Shown piece after piece: positions 12,561 to 24,951 of a DNA stretch of 64,000 nt. The notes under the pieces are model-generated. The model searched no databases. It was not told the origin of the DNA and saw only the letters and a list, made by a program, of their open reading frames with translations. The DNA comes from Brasenia schreberi (taxonomy: Eukaryota; Streptophyta; Magnoliopsida; Nymphaeales; Cabombaceae), in the NCBI GenBank assembly GCA_036023115.1, contig JAYKKT010000089.1, forward strand, positions 21,571,001 through 21,635,000. The letters run 5' to 3'. The translations under genes were made by a program, and so were the position numbers. Position 1 is the first letter of the stretch, and the number at the start of each line of letters is the position of its first letter.

Positions 12561-13044
12561 AATCCAAAGCTGAATTCTAACTCCTTCGGGGTATGTTCGA
12601 AACGAACGGTTTGTGCGGGGCCTGACAGCATCAGTACTCCGTCTTGCGTTGGGTCTTCGCCAACATGGTCGTCCGCTTCTGTTTTCACCTTCTGGAGATG
12701 ATTTCAAAGAGTTTGTTTGATAACAGGGGCTTAGATGTTCGAGATTCTGGGGATGAATCTAACACGAGAGTTGTTGTGCCGGCTTGACATGCGCTCCGGT
12801 TTCGGGCTCTCTTTTACTCCTCTGGTCCTGCTTTGATAAGGACTAGTCGCTTTGTGGGGTTTCAAAATGTATTTTAAAAGATTTTAAAACTATATAATAC
12901 ATATTTTAAAACATATATAGTTTAAACATATGTACAGGGTTTGTTTGGAATGCTCCTGGGTTTCCAGACTCAAAATAGCCCTTTGGGGCTGCTTTTACAA
13001 AACCAGGTTATTTGAGAAGTTCGTGGGATTTCGGGGTGTTTACA
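12561..13044 (-). mobile_element. LTR fragment, U3 side only
   Basis: It matches the first roughly 480 bases of an H-type LTR in reverse, ending with the reverse complement of TGTAAACACCCC at 13044. It begins at the right end of element B and stops abruptly against the middle of the next LTR. It is closest to the C LTR subfamily (shared A/T-rich TATATAGTTTAAACATATG stretch) rather than to the A LTR, so it is probably not the second LTR of A. Most likely it is what is left of an older LTR into which B inserted. Confidence 0.7.
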
Positions 13045-14142
13045 CCAGATATTTGTCTTAGGTGGTTTAGGGATATGGTGTGCTAGGGATTTAGGTGGGC
13101 TGTTTTAGTGGTTTAGGACTTAGCTAGGTGGGTTGGGCTTAGGGTGAGGTTTAGTGGAGTGGGTTAGGTGTTTAGGCTAGGATTAGAGTGAGGTTAGGGG
13201 CATTAGGCTAGGTTTAGGGAAGGATTAGGGAAGTGGGTTAGGTGATTAGGCTAGGATTAGGTTGGGATTAGGGGGAAATGGCTAGGTAAAGGGGGTTTAA
13301 CTTAGGATTAGGGTTAGGAGCATCCCTTTGTATTACCCATGGACCTAGTTGCATCAAGTTGGTGCAGCCCTAGGTTAGGTGTAGGTGCATACAAGCTTAA
13401 ACCCACACTCATTAGGCTAACCTACATGATTAACCCAAAACTTGACAAACAAGTCAAGCTTAACATATTTCACTCATATCTTATCCTCCCCATTCTCTCT
13501 CATGCCCAAGCTTTCCACATGATTTTCTTGTGGGCCCCACCTCCATTTATGAGAAGGTGATGTGGGCCATGGATGTGGATATTGGATTGGATCTTTGGAT
13601 CCAAATCCAAATCCACATATGTGTTTGGATTGGGATCTGGATATATATGGTCTAGATCTGATCCAAATCTGATTTCTGACTCCTTCAGGGTATGTTTGAA
13701 ATGAACGATTTGTGCAGGGCCTGACAGCATCAGTACTCCGTCTTGTGTTGGGTCTTCGCCAACATTATCGTCCGCTTCTCTTTTCACCTTCCGGAGATCA
13801 TTTCAACAAATGTGTTGATAACAGGGGCTTGGATGTTCGAGATTCTGGGGATGAATCTAATACGAGGGCTGATGTACCGGACTCGACATGTGCTTCGGTT
13901 TTGGGCCCTCTTTCGCTCTTCTGGTCCTACTTTCATCAGGCCAAGTTGCTTTGTGGGGTTTCAAAACATCTTTTAAAAGGTTTTAAAACTATATAATACA
14001 TATTTTAAAACATATATAGTTTAAACATATGTACAGGGTTGCTTGGAAGGCTCTTAGGTTTTCAGACTCAAAATAGCCCTTTGGGGCAGCTTTCACAAAA
14101 CCAGGTGTTTTGGAAAAATCGTGGGATTTTGGGGTGTTTATA
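13045..14142 (-). mobile_element. Element C 3' LTR (partial)
   Basis: This is an H-type LTR in reverse, entered in the middle at 13045 (CCAGATATTT, the block beside the telomere-like repeats) and complete to its U3 edge at 14142. The terminal bases read TGTTTATA, meaning the LTR starts TATAAACACC instead of TGTAAACACC. A reversed polypurine tract follows at 14147-14155. Telomere-like repeats lie at about 13050-13330. Confidence 0.8.
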
Positions 14143-15319
14143 GATGCCCCTCTTTGGCATTATCCAAATTGATTTGGATAATGGCAAAGACGACAAACAC
14201 CCCTTTCAATGTCTCCCTAGATCTATCTATGAAAATATGAGATTGTCCCAATCTTTAGCAAAATCTCACTTTTAAAACCCCGGTAGGAGGAGATATCACG
14301 CCAAAGGGATATGTATGGAATCTGGTCCTAAATGGGATCATGTTATGCAAATGTCCATGCATGGGTATGCAGATGTATGACATGGGTGGGGTGCCAAGAG
14401 TGTCGACCTCCCAGAGACCAGATATGATCGAACTCTTGAGACTTACAAGGCCTGCTGCTCCAAATGAGCAGATCCTATGATGTTCGATGTTCGATTTTTC
14501 AAAATCTATTTACAAAATCTATTTACAAAAGGGAAAACTACTTTTGAGCCTCAATCCTAAGGATCTTGAGCTCTTCGTGTTTGCCTTTGCTTGAGTCTTG
14601 ACACTCGCTAATCTAGTGGAGGTTTTATAAGAAAACAAGCTACATTTCAAGATTCCTATGACTTACTCGAAACGTCGAATTCTCAAACAAAATGAAATTC
14701 AAGTAAGTAAATCCTATTTTTACTTTAGGATTCCACGAAATGAACCATGTTTATACTTGGGATAAGCCAGGGATGGGAAAGAGATACTACGGTCCCTTCT
14801 GAAGCGTCTCGTGGTTTAAGGCATAGAAGGCGAAAAATTGCTCTTTTTGAGCTTTTTGGCCTCCTTTTCCTTTTTTTCATAGAGGGTCTCCCTTTGGGAG
14901 TATTTTTTCTTTAATCCCTCTTTTTTTCACAAGAGAATCGATTTTTTTCTTTTTGATTCTGGTTTCTTTCTTTTGGAAAGAGACTTTGGATGGGGAATTC
15001 CCTTTATTTTGGGCCACATTTTCCTTTTGGAAGGAGAAGAGAAGAGGGGAGGACTTATCCCAAGGTCACACTCGATCCATTCCAGATCAGCCTATTTAGA
15101 AATAGCACGTACTACTTGCAAGTATCTTGCTATATTGAACTAGGCCTTTCTTTGTAAGAAGAAGGATTTTGAAATGTAACCATGATTTGGAAGACTCCAC
15201 TCTTTCACAAGTGCGAATTCTCTCACTCAGGGTCACACAATTCGCCTTTGAACCTTACTTTCGAAGTTTCAAAGCAGCTATCCCTAAAGGTTTTCGTAAA
15301 TGGGAATTTAACCCAAATC
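14143..15319 (-). other. Element C 3' untranslated region
   Basis: It is homologous along its whole length to 1629-2798 in element A and to the 3' UTRs of E and H (on the other strand). It contains the reversed polypurine tract at 14147-14155 and T-rich runs near 14880-14960. No gene is supported. Confidence 0.75.
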
Positions 15320-18262
15320 CTACACATAATACTTCTTTAAGTATTGAATGTTGATAGGATCTGCTAAATTCCTACCTTCTACATCGATCAACCAATACGA
15401 GTTGTTCGTGGTGGTTGCACGTACAACATAGGGTCCATCCCACTTGGGGCGCCACTTTCCAAGGGGATGTGGGCCACGATAATGGATGATTTTCAAAACC
15501 AGATCTCCCACTTCAAAGTAGCGAGGTCTCATATGTTTGTCATAATGTCGGGCTATCCTTTGCCAGTATGCATTAGCATGATCCATGGCAAGGAGTCGCC
15601 TCTCATCTAACAAATCGAGTTCAGCCATCCTAGCATGCTGAAGCGTCTCTAGGGGGAGGTCGAGTGCGATGGATGTATGGAATGAATGCAATTGTGTATG
15701 AATGGGAAGAATGGCATTTGTGCCATAGACCAATTCGAATGGTGTGGCATTCGTGGGAGTCTAGATGGAAGTCCTATAAACCCATAAGGCTTCATCCAAC
15801 TTCTCGTGCCACGTCCTACCCTTCTCTAAAGTCTTCTCAATTATACTAATGAGAGTCTTATTCGTGGCTTCGGCTTGGCCGTTGCCTTGAGGGTAGTAGG
15901 GCGAGGAGAAGTGGTGAGTTATGCCATAAGTGTTGCACAACTTAACCATCCGCTCGTTTTTGAATGGGGTGCCATTGTCGGACACAAGGTCTTGTGGAAC
16001 CCCTAATCGAGCCAAGATATTCCTCCTAATGAAAGCCACCACATGTTGCCCCTGTACGTTGGTCAGGGAGATGGCTTCCACCCACTTGGAGAAATACTCA
16101 GTGGCTGCTAAAATGAATCTATGCCCATTTGATGCCTTTGGAAAGATCGGGCCTACGATATCAAACGCCCACATGGTGAATGGCCAAGGGCTGACCACGG
16201 AATGCAATGCAGATGACGGGATATGAATGGCGTGTCCATCCACTTGACATGGATGACACTTCCTAACATGATTGTGACAATCCTTTTTCAGGGTGAACCA
16301 AAAATAGCCCGCTCTAAGTATTTTCATTGCCATCATGTTGGCACTAACATGACCTCCACATTCTCCATCGTGGAACTCATGCATAACAATCCTAGCCTCC
16401 TCTAGATCGACACATCTTAGTAGGATGCCGGTAAAGCTTTTCTTGTATAGAACCCTACCCAGAATGGTGTATCGGGTTGAAATTTTACTGATGAATGCCT
16501 TATCCTTAGATGTGGCATCCTCGGCGAATCCCCCATTTTCTAGAAAACATTTGATGTCGTAAAACCAAGGTTTTTCAACAAAATCTGGGTTATTTTGGCA
16601 AATATCCAAATCGTGTATGGATGGGTTGGGAGCATGCCGTATTTCTAATGATCGGGTCCTCGAAATGGGATCGACCTTTAGGGCTGAACCCAAGGAGGAG
16701 AGGGCGTCGGCAATCCCATTATCCTCTCTTCCTACGTGTATGAGTTTACACGATTGGAATGACTCAACCAATCGAGTGGCCAACTCGTGATATGGAAGTA
16801 GTTTTTCATTACGTACTTGCCAAATTTTCAAAATTTGGTTTATAACATGGAGCGAATCTCCAAAGACCTCGATGCATGATGCCCCTAGAGTTTTCGAAAT
16901 TCTTAAGCCTTGTATGAGTGCTTCATACTCAGCTATATTGTTGGAACATTCGAAATCTAGGCGGATTGCTACGGGAATTTCACCCTTTTCAGGGGAGATG
17001 AGGATGACCCCAGCACCAGCCCCTCGTTGATTTCGTGCCCCATCGAAGTGCATTTTCCGCACTTGGTTTTCGAAAGAGTTTGCCAAAATGTGGTTTTGAA
17101 AATGTTTTTGCAATATGCCTTCATCAGGCATTTCATCAAGTGTGGGATATGCGTCCTCCAGGGGGAACTCAGCCACGTAGTCAGCTAGGGCTTGCCCCTT
17201 AATGGAGATCTGGTGATGGTATTTCAGGTCATACTCCGTTAGAAGGAGTTGCCATTTGCCCAATCTACCAGTGAGAATGGGTTTTTCGAATAAGTGCTTG
17301 ATTGGATCAAGCTTGGACACTATCCAGATCTCATGATCTAGGAAATAATGTTGAAATTTCTGGCAGGCCCAAACTAGGGCCAAGCACGTCTTCTCCATGG
17401 CTCGATAATTCGTTTTGTAAGCCAAGAGAGTTTTCAAAATATAATAGATGGCATACTCCTTATGGGTGTCATCCTCGTATTGAGAGCTCCCAAGGCATTC
17501 GCATGCACAGAAATGTAAAGTAAAAGAGGTTTTCCTTGCTTCGGAGGATTCAAAACAGGGGGATTAACCAGGTATGCCTTTAGTCTCTCGAAGGACTTTT
17601 GGCAATCATCATCCCATGAAAATTTCGTGCCCTTCCTTAACAGTTTGTTGAAGGGTTCGCATCTAGTGGCCAGGTTTGATATAAATCGGCGAATGGATTG
17701 TAATCGACCCTGGAGGCTACGAATTTGTGTGAGATTGGAGGGTGGAGCCATGTCTATGATGGCTTGACACTTGGAGGGGTCGACTTCTATACCCTTTTGG
17801 CTCACCATAAATCCTAGAAGCTTTCCGGACTCTACCCCGAATACACATTTTTGAGGGTATAGCTTTACTTTATAAAGTCTAAGCCTTTCGAAAAACTTTT
17901 GCAAACATTCGATATGAGTGCATCGGGTTTTGGATTTTGCCAAGAGATCATCTACATACACTTCTACGAGCTCATGAATCTGATCATGGAAGATCGTGGT
18001 CATGGCTCTCTAGTATGTTGCGCTGACATTTTTCAATCCAAAGGGCATGACTTTATAGCAGTATGTGCCCCACGGGGTTGTGAATGTGGTCTTACCCTGA
18101 TCTTGTGGACTTAATTTAATTTGATTATACCCTGAATAGCCATCCATAAACGAAAACATTTTGTGATTTGCAATACTATCGACTATCAAATCTATGTTTG
18201 GTAAAGGATAATTATCCTTTGGAGTGGCTTTATTCAGGTTTCTGAAATTGATGCATATTCGA
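15320..18262 (-). pseudogene. Element C pol fragment (RT part to integrase end)
   Basis: The minus strand codes for RT from the RICINFRN motif onward, including YVDDLLAKS, the degenerate RNase H, the aRNase H (FDGA, EYEA, GDSLHV) and the complete integrase with its GPY tail. Three breaks are seen: TAG at 18012-18010 (from CAG) in RT, a deletion of about 8 bases near 17487 that shifts the frame, and TAG at 15763-15761 in the integrase where others have an arginine codon. Its 5' part, including the first half of RT, gag and protease, is missing because the sequence switches to the plus-strand element D at 18262. Confidence 0.9.
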
Positions 18263-19175
18263 ATCTGGGAAGCTTCTAGGCTTTATGGTAAGCCAAAGGG
18301 GTATAGAAGTCGACCCCTCTAAGTGTCGAGCCATCATAGACATGGCTCCACCCTCCAATGTCACCCAAATTCGTAGCCTCCAAGGTCGATTATAGTTCGT
18401 TCACCGATTTATATCAAATCTGGCGACTAGATGCGTACCCTTCAACAAGCTGTTGAGGAAGGGTATGAAATTCTTATGGGATGACGACTGCCAAAAGTCC
18501 TTCGAGAGACTAAAGGCATACCTGGTTAATCCCCCCATTTTGAATCCTTCGAAGCAACTAAAACCGCTTTTACTTTACATTTCCGTGCATGCGAATGCTT
18601 TGGGAGCCCTATTGGCTCAATACGAGGATGACACCCATAAGGAGTATGCCATCTACTATATTTCGAAAACTCTCTTGGCTTATGAACGAAATTATCAAGC
18701 CATGGAGAAGACGTGCTTGGCCTTAGTCTGGGCCTGCCAGAAATTCAAACACTATTTCTTAGATCATGAGATCTGGATAGTGTCAAAGCTTGATCCGATC
18801 AAGCACCTGTTCGAAAAACCCATTCTCACTGGTAGATTATGCAAATGGCAACTCCTTCTAATGGAGTATGACTTAAAATATCATCACCAGATCTCCGTTA
18901 AAGGGCAGGCCCTCGCAGACTATGTGGCTGAGTTCCCCCTGGAGGACGCATATCCCACACTTGATGAAATGCTTGACGAAGGCATATTGCAAAACCATTT
19001 CCAAAACCACATTTTGGCAAACTCTTTCGAAAACCAAGTGTGGAAGATGCACTTCGATGGGGCACGAAACCAACGAGGGGCAGGTGCTGGGGTCATCCTC
19101 ATCTCCCCTGAAAAAGACGAGATTCCCATAGCAATCCGCTTAGATTTCGAATGTTCCAATAATATAGCTGAGTAT
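18263..19175 (+). pseudogene. Element D pol, first part (late RT to start of aRNase H)
   Basis: Plus-strand coding begins inside RT (SGKLLGFMVSQRGIEVDPS) and runs through the degenerate RNase H (LYISVHANALGALLAQYEDD) into the aRNase H (HFDGARNQRGAGAG), where solo LTR S interrupts it after a tyrosine codon at 19173-19175. A TAG stop lies at 18393-18395. Reading continues in the same frame at 22367. The bases GAAT at 18261-18264 can be assigned to both C and D, so the head-to-head junction shows a 4-base overlap. Confidence 0.9.
19171..19175. repeat. Target site duplication AGTAT, left of solo LTR S
   Basis: AGTAT directly precedes the LTR end TGTAGACGCG, and the same five bases follow the other LTR end at 22362-22366. 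Five bases is the usual duplication for Ty3/gypsy integrase. Confidence 0.95.
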
Positions 19176-22100
19176 TGTAGACGCGCGAAAATCCCCGCCT
19201 CTTTGCCTCTTTCGGGGCTTGGAGTGGATCTTATCGTGTGTCTAAGGCCTATGTGTACAAATAGGGCGTGCCAGCTAGCTTACTTAAGCTAGCGAAGATA
19301 TTTTTATCACTGACTTCTAAACGTGGCGACTGTGAGCAAGTAAGCTCTTGTCGTCGCAGACCTTCTTGCGCCGATGCGCAAGGGTCAGTATGTACGCTTT
19401 TGCAAAAATCAAGTTTTGGAGAGAAAGTCTACGAAGCGGTTCGAGGTGTCTATTTCGGGTCTTTAAGATGCGATTGCATGTTTTAGATCACGTGGATTTG
19501 CACGTGCCTAAGTCTTTTCTTTTATCCCTTTTCGGGCCACCTAGTTTGTGTGTTATGAACACTCCACTGCATGGGCGAATTCGAGCGGGGCTTGCTTTGA
19601 TGCAATATGCGTCCTACCTCGTGGTATGGCGTAGATGCAATGCAAACTCACGCTACTCCAAAGGGAAAACCCGAAATGTAAAGACAATGCTGAAGGGAAA
19701 TAACAGAAGGGAAATAACCGAAGGGAAATAACCGAAAGGAAATAACCGAAAGGAGATATGTATATATCTTATGTATATGAGCCCTTACTCGGGTCTTGCA
19801 AATAAGAGCGAAGGCTCAATGTGGGTGCGTGCTTGAATTGAAAGACTTACACACACGACATGAAATTAAACCCAAATATAAATTGCAGTATGGCCTTGAC
19901 TAAGGTCTTGGGAGTAAGAGCGAAGGCTCAATGTGTGTGAGAGTGCTTGAATTGAAGTACTACACACACGACATAAATGAAACCCAAATATAACTGCAAT
20001 AAGGCCTTTACTAAGGTCTTGGGAGTAAGAGCGAAGGCTCAATGTGTGTGAAAGTGCTTGAATTGAAAGACTTACTCACACGACATGAAATAAAACCCAA
20101 ATAGTATAGGTCGGCCCTTACTTGGGTCTTTCAAATAAGAGCGAAAGCTCAATGTGTGTGAGAGTGCTTGAATTGAAAGACAACGCACCCAACTTAAACA
20201 AAACCCTTCGAAAATGAAATATATATGTACACTTATATATTAGGGGCTGATTAGGCCCGTGTGTGTTCAAAATCGTGCACGACTAAGAGAGTGCACGTGT
20301 GTGGTTGTGCCAAGCCACGTTATTACAAGTGGGGGGAGACTATGCTCCGTTATTACAACCCCGTATCAAATTGAATTTCAAGCAAGTGTACGACTAAACA
20401 CCGAGTTTAGACACTTACGAATAGCTGGTCCGTAGAGGTCTTGCTTGAGCATGGGCTTGGCCTTGGGCTGCAAGTGGGAGCTCCGCGAAGGTAGGTGATC
20501 AAGGGTGCTGGCCGGCTGCAAGTGGGGCGCGGGATAGGCGCCTCGGAGGTGGCCGGTGGCAGGTAGATGGCGCCTCCAAGTAGGGGGTTTAAAGTGGCTG
20601 AAGAAGTGGGTCTTAGGGTCACTAGGGGAGTTGGGTACTTAGGGAAACTGGACCCAACAGGTGAGCTAGTGGGAAGGCCGAATAGGACACCTAGGGGAGT
20701 TGGCCGAATGGGAGATGATGGCTAGGTAGTGGCCAGCAACTTGGGTTATACTAGGTTCGGCTAGGTTTAGGTGGTGGCAACAAAAGGGCTGAGATGAAGG
20801 TAGGATGGGTGGCTAAGAGTGGAGAGGTGGTAGAGAGGGGCTTTGAGGGAGTTTGGGGTACTTACCGAATGGGGAGAGGTGGCGGATGAAGTGGGAAGGT
20901 GGCGGGCAGGTGGCTGTCGGCTGGTTCGGTTGGGTGGAGGTGGTGGCGTCCGGCTGAGGGATGGTGGTGATGGAGGGAAGAGGGAAGGTGGCGGTGCTGG
21001 TGGTGGCTGGTGGAGCAGATGGAGCAGGCGGAGGTGGGGAGTGGTCCCGGCTGGGTGAGAGAAGGGAGAAGGAGAGGGCCCGGCTGGGTGAGAGAGTGGT
21101 TCCCACTTGGAAAACCCGCCCACAAGGAGGGGGGTTTAATTAGGGGATGGGTAGGTCGGTTAGGGCTGGGCTGAGGGTAGTGGTTAGGTGGTTTAGGTAG
21201 GGTGGTATGTAGATAAGGTGGGCTGGAAAAGGTTGGGCCAGATATTTTAAAACTAGGGGTTTGGGTAAATCGTGGGCTAAGGGTGGTTTAGGGGTTTAGG
21301 GTTAGGTTAGGTGGTTGGGTTTTAGGGTGAGGTTTAGTGAGCTAGGTTAGGTGATTAGGCTAGGTTTAGGCTAGGATTAGGGAAATTAATCTAGGTTTAG
21401 GGAAGGATTAGGGAAGTGGGTTAGGTGATTAGGTTAGGATTAGGACGGGATTAGGGAAGTGGTTTAGGTGATTAGGTTCAGATTAGGGGTTTAGGCTAGG
21501 TTTAGGCATTTTGGGCTAGGTTTAGGTGAAGGAGCTCCCTTAGCATGGCCCATAGACCTTGATCACCCCATGTTGGTGCAGCCCTAGGTTAGGTTTTAGC
21601 TAATTACAAGCTTAAACCCACTCAATTAGGCTAACCCACATGATTAACCCAAACTTGACACACAAGTCAAGCTTAATACAACACTCTTGATATTTTTCAA
21701 CCCCACTCTCTCTCATGCCCATGATCCCACGTGAAACTCAAGTGGCCCCACCTCCATTTATGAGAAGGTGATGTGGGCCATGGATATGGATATTGGATTG
21801 GATCTCTGGATCCAAATCCAAATCCAAGTCCACATATGGGTTTGGATTGGAATCTGGATATATATGGTCCAGATCCCATCCAAACTGAACTCTGACTCCT
21901 TCGAGCTGGGTTCGAAACGGACGATTCGTGCGGGGCCTGACAGCATCAGTACTCCGTCTGCGTTGGGTCTTCGCCAACATGGTCGTCCGCCTCCGTTTCT
22001 GCCTTCTGGAGATGACTTCAAATGCTATTTTGATAAGAACAGGGTCTTGGACGTTCGAGATCCTGGGATGTGAATCAGATACAAGAGTTGCTGCACCGGG

Positions 22101-22361
22101 CTCGACAGGTGCTCCGGTTCCGGGCTCTTCTTGGCTCTCTTGGTCCTGTCTTGATCGGGCCAAGCCACTTCGGGGTTTCAAAACGTGTTTTAAAAGGGTT
22201 TTCAAAAGCTATATCATAAGTTTTTGAAAGATAAAGTTTAAAACATATATACAGGGTTATTTGGAAGGCTCCTGGGTTTCCAAACTCAAAATGGCCCTTT
22301 GGGCTGCTTGTATAAAACCAGATGGATTTTGAGAAATTCATGGGATTTCGGGGTGTTTACA
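19176..22361 (-). mobile_element. Solo LTR S (3186 bp) inserted in element D
   Basis: A complete H-type LTR in reverse, from TGTAGACGCG to GGGTGTTTACA, flanked by AGTAT on both sides and interrupting aRNase H codons that rejoin in frame. It is what remains after recombination between the two LTRs of a former full element. Subfeatures on the minus strand: TATA-like box 21135-21143, donor-like GTAAGT at 20860-20865 and 20413-20418, tandem repeat block about 19795-20215, paired stem with CTTGCGC/GCGCAAG at 19365-19382, and telomere-like repeats about 21160-21530. Confidence 0.95.
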
Positions 22362-22366
22362 AGTAT
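22362..22366. repeat. Target site duplication AGTAT, right of solo LTR S
   Basis: Second copy of the five bases at 19171-19175. The aRNase H reading frame resumes at 22367 with the EALIQGL motif. Confidence 0.95.
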
Positions 22367-23896
22367 GAAGCACTCATACAAGGCTTAAGGATTTCGAAAA
22401 CTCTAGGGGCATCATGCATTGAGGTCTTTGGAGATTCGCTCCTTGTTATAAACCAGGTTTTGAAATTTTGGCAAGTACGTAACGAAAAACTACTTCCATA
22501 TCACGAGTTGGCCACTCGATTGGTTGAGTCATTCCAATCGTGTAAACTCACACACGTAGGAAGAGAGGACAACATTGCCGATGCCCTCTCCTCCTTGGGT
22601 TCAGCCCTAAAGGTCGATCCCATTTCAAGGACCCGATCTTTGGAAATATGGCATGCACCCAACCCATCCACACACGATTTGAATATTTGCCAAAATAACC
22701 CAGATTCTGTTGAAAAACCTTGGTTTTACGACATTAAGCATTTTTTAGAAAATGGGGGATTCACCGAGGATGCCACATCCAAAGATAAGGCATTCATCCG
22801 TAAAATTTCGACACGATACACCATTCTGGGTGGGGTTCTATATAAGAAAAGTTTTACCGGCATCCTACTTAGGTGTATCCATCTAGAGGAGGCTAGGATA
22901 GTGATGCATGAATTCCACGATGGAGAATGTGGAGGTCATGTTAATGCCAACATGATGGCAATGAAAATACTTAGAGCGGGCTATTTTTGGTCCACCCTGA
23001 AAAAGGATTGTCACGATCATGTCAGCCCCTGGCCATTCACTATATAGGCGTTTGACATCGTAGGCCCTATATTTCCAAAAGCCTTGAATGGGCATCGATT
23101 CATTTTAGCAGCCACTGAGTATTTCTCCAAATGGGTGGAAGCCATCTCCCTGATCAACATACTGGGGCAGCATGTGGTGGCTTTCATTAGGAGGAATATC
23201 TTGGCTCGATTTGGGGTTCCAGGAGACCTTGTGTCTGATAATGGCACCCCATTCAAGAACGAGCGGATGGTTAAGTTGTGCAACATGTATGGCATAACTC
23301 ACCACTTCTCTTCGCCCTACTACCCTCAAGGCAACGGCCAAGCCGAAGCCACAAACAAGACTCTCATTAGTATAATTGAGAAGACTTTAGAGAAGGGTAG
23401 GACGTGGCACGAGAAGCTAGATAAAGCCTTATGGGCTTATAGGACTTCCATTCGGACTCCTACGAATGCCACACCATTCGAATTGGTTTATGGCACGAAC
23501 GCCATTCTTTCCATTCATACTCAATTACATTCATTCCATACATCAATAGCACTCGACCTCCCCCTAGAGATGCTTCTGCATGCTAGGATGGCCGAACTAG
23601 ATTTGCTAGATGAGAGGCGACTCCTTACTATGGATCATGCTTGTGCATACCGGCAAAGGATAGCCCGACACTATGGCAAACACATGAGACCTCGCCACTT
23701 TGAAGTGGGAGATCTGGTTTTGAAAAACATCCACTATCATGGCCCACATCCCCTTGGAAAGTGGCGCCCCAAGTGGGATGGACCCTATGTTGTACGTGCA
23801 ACCATCACGAACAACTCGTATTGGTTGATCGATGTAGAAGGTAGGAATTTAGCAGATCCTATCAATATTCAATACCTAAAGAAATATCATGTGTAG
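22367..23896 (+). pseudogene. Element D pol, second part (aRNase H to integrase end)
   Basis: It continues the aRNase H and integrase to a normal end at 23896. Compared with E and H, about 72 bases are missing in frame near 23021, which removes the CC half of the HHCC zinc-binding motif and the linker before the catalytic core. A TAG at 23045-23047 replaces the tryptophan codon just before the first catalytic aspartate. One glycine codon is missing in the aRNase H motif GREDN(G)IADAL. The D-D-E residues that follow and the GPY tail are still readable. Confidence 0.9.
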
Positions 23897-24287
23897 GATT
23901 TGTATTAAATTCCAAATTTTGAAAATTTTAGTGATAGCTACCCTGAGACCTGAAAATAAGGTGCAAAGGCAAAATCGTGTGACCCTGAGTAAGAGAATTC
24001 GCACTTGTGAAAGAGTGGAGTTTTCCAAAATCGTGGTTACATTTCAAAATCCTTCTTCTTACAAAGAAAGGCCTAGTTCAACATAGCAAGATACTTGCAA
24101 GTAGTACGTGCTATTTCTAAATAGGCTAATCTGGAATGGATCGAGTGTGACCTTGGGATAAGTCCTCCCCTCTTCTCTTCTCCTTCCAAAAGGAAAACAT
24201 GGCCTAAATAAAGGGAATTTTCTATCCAAAGTCTCCTTCCCAAAAGAAAGAAACCAAAATCCAAAAGAAAAATCGATTCTCCTCACA
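23897..24287 (+). other. Element D 3' untranslated region, first part
   Basis: It is homologous to the first third of the 3' UTR of H (from 46575). No gene is seen. It breaks off near 24287, where an LTR-derived segment replaces the expected A-rich stretch. Confidence 0.75.
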
Positions 24288-24951
24288 CAACTCCAAGGGA
24301 AAACCCGAAATTGAAAGACAATGCTTAAGGGAAATTGCGTAATGTAAATTGCAAAAGGGAAATATGGTTATATCTTAAGAGTGGAAAGGCTCAATTGTGC
24401 AAGTGTGTGTCGTGTGTATATGGAAAGACTACTCACATAGCTGAACCGTAAAACCCAAATCTAAAAGACATAGCGGAAGGGAAATACTTATAATATATAT
24501 GGGGCCGAAGGTCGCCAACGTGTGCATGGGTGTTGTGTGTATATGTAAAGACAACTCACATGACTTGTAATGTAAAACCCAAATAAAATTGCAATATGGC
24601 CCTTACTAGGGTCTTGGGAATAAGAGCGAAAGCTCAATGTGTGTGAGTGTGGAATTGAAAGACCACGCACACAACTTGAATTAAAACACCCAGATAAAAT
24701 TGCAATATGGCCCTTACTAGGGTCTTGGGAGTAAGAGCGAAAGCTCAATGTGTGTGAGTGTGGAATTGAAAGACCACGCACACAACTTGAATTAAAACAC
24801 CCCAAATGAAATTGCAATACGGCCCTTACTAGGGTCTTGGGAGTAAGAGCGAAAGCTCAATGTGTGTGAGTGTAGAATTGAAAGACAACACCCACGACTT
24901 AAGTTAAAACCCATGCAGCTTAATATATATAAGTATAACTATATCTTAAGA
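24288..24951 (-). repeat. Captured LTR fragment with 111-bp tandem repeats
   Basis: It matches the R/U5 repeat block of a reversed LTR (start like the region near 19655, end near the A/T-rich stretch preceding the block), closest to the F-type LTR. Three repeat units with a period of 111-112 bases are visible from about 24591, 24702 and 24814. It has no LTR ends and no target duplication, and D 3' UTR sequence lies on both sides with roughly 60-70 bases of it missing. Short shared bases (TTAAGAGG-like) occur at the right edge. Confidence 0.75.

Noticed and set aside
12561..13044. Second LTR of element A
   Set aside because: Its A/T-rich U3 stretch matches the C LTR subfamily and differs from the A LTR at 1-1628, so the two were probably not identical at insertion.
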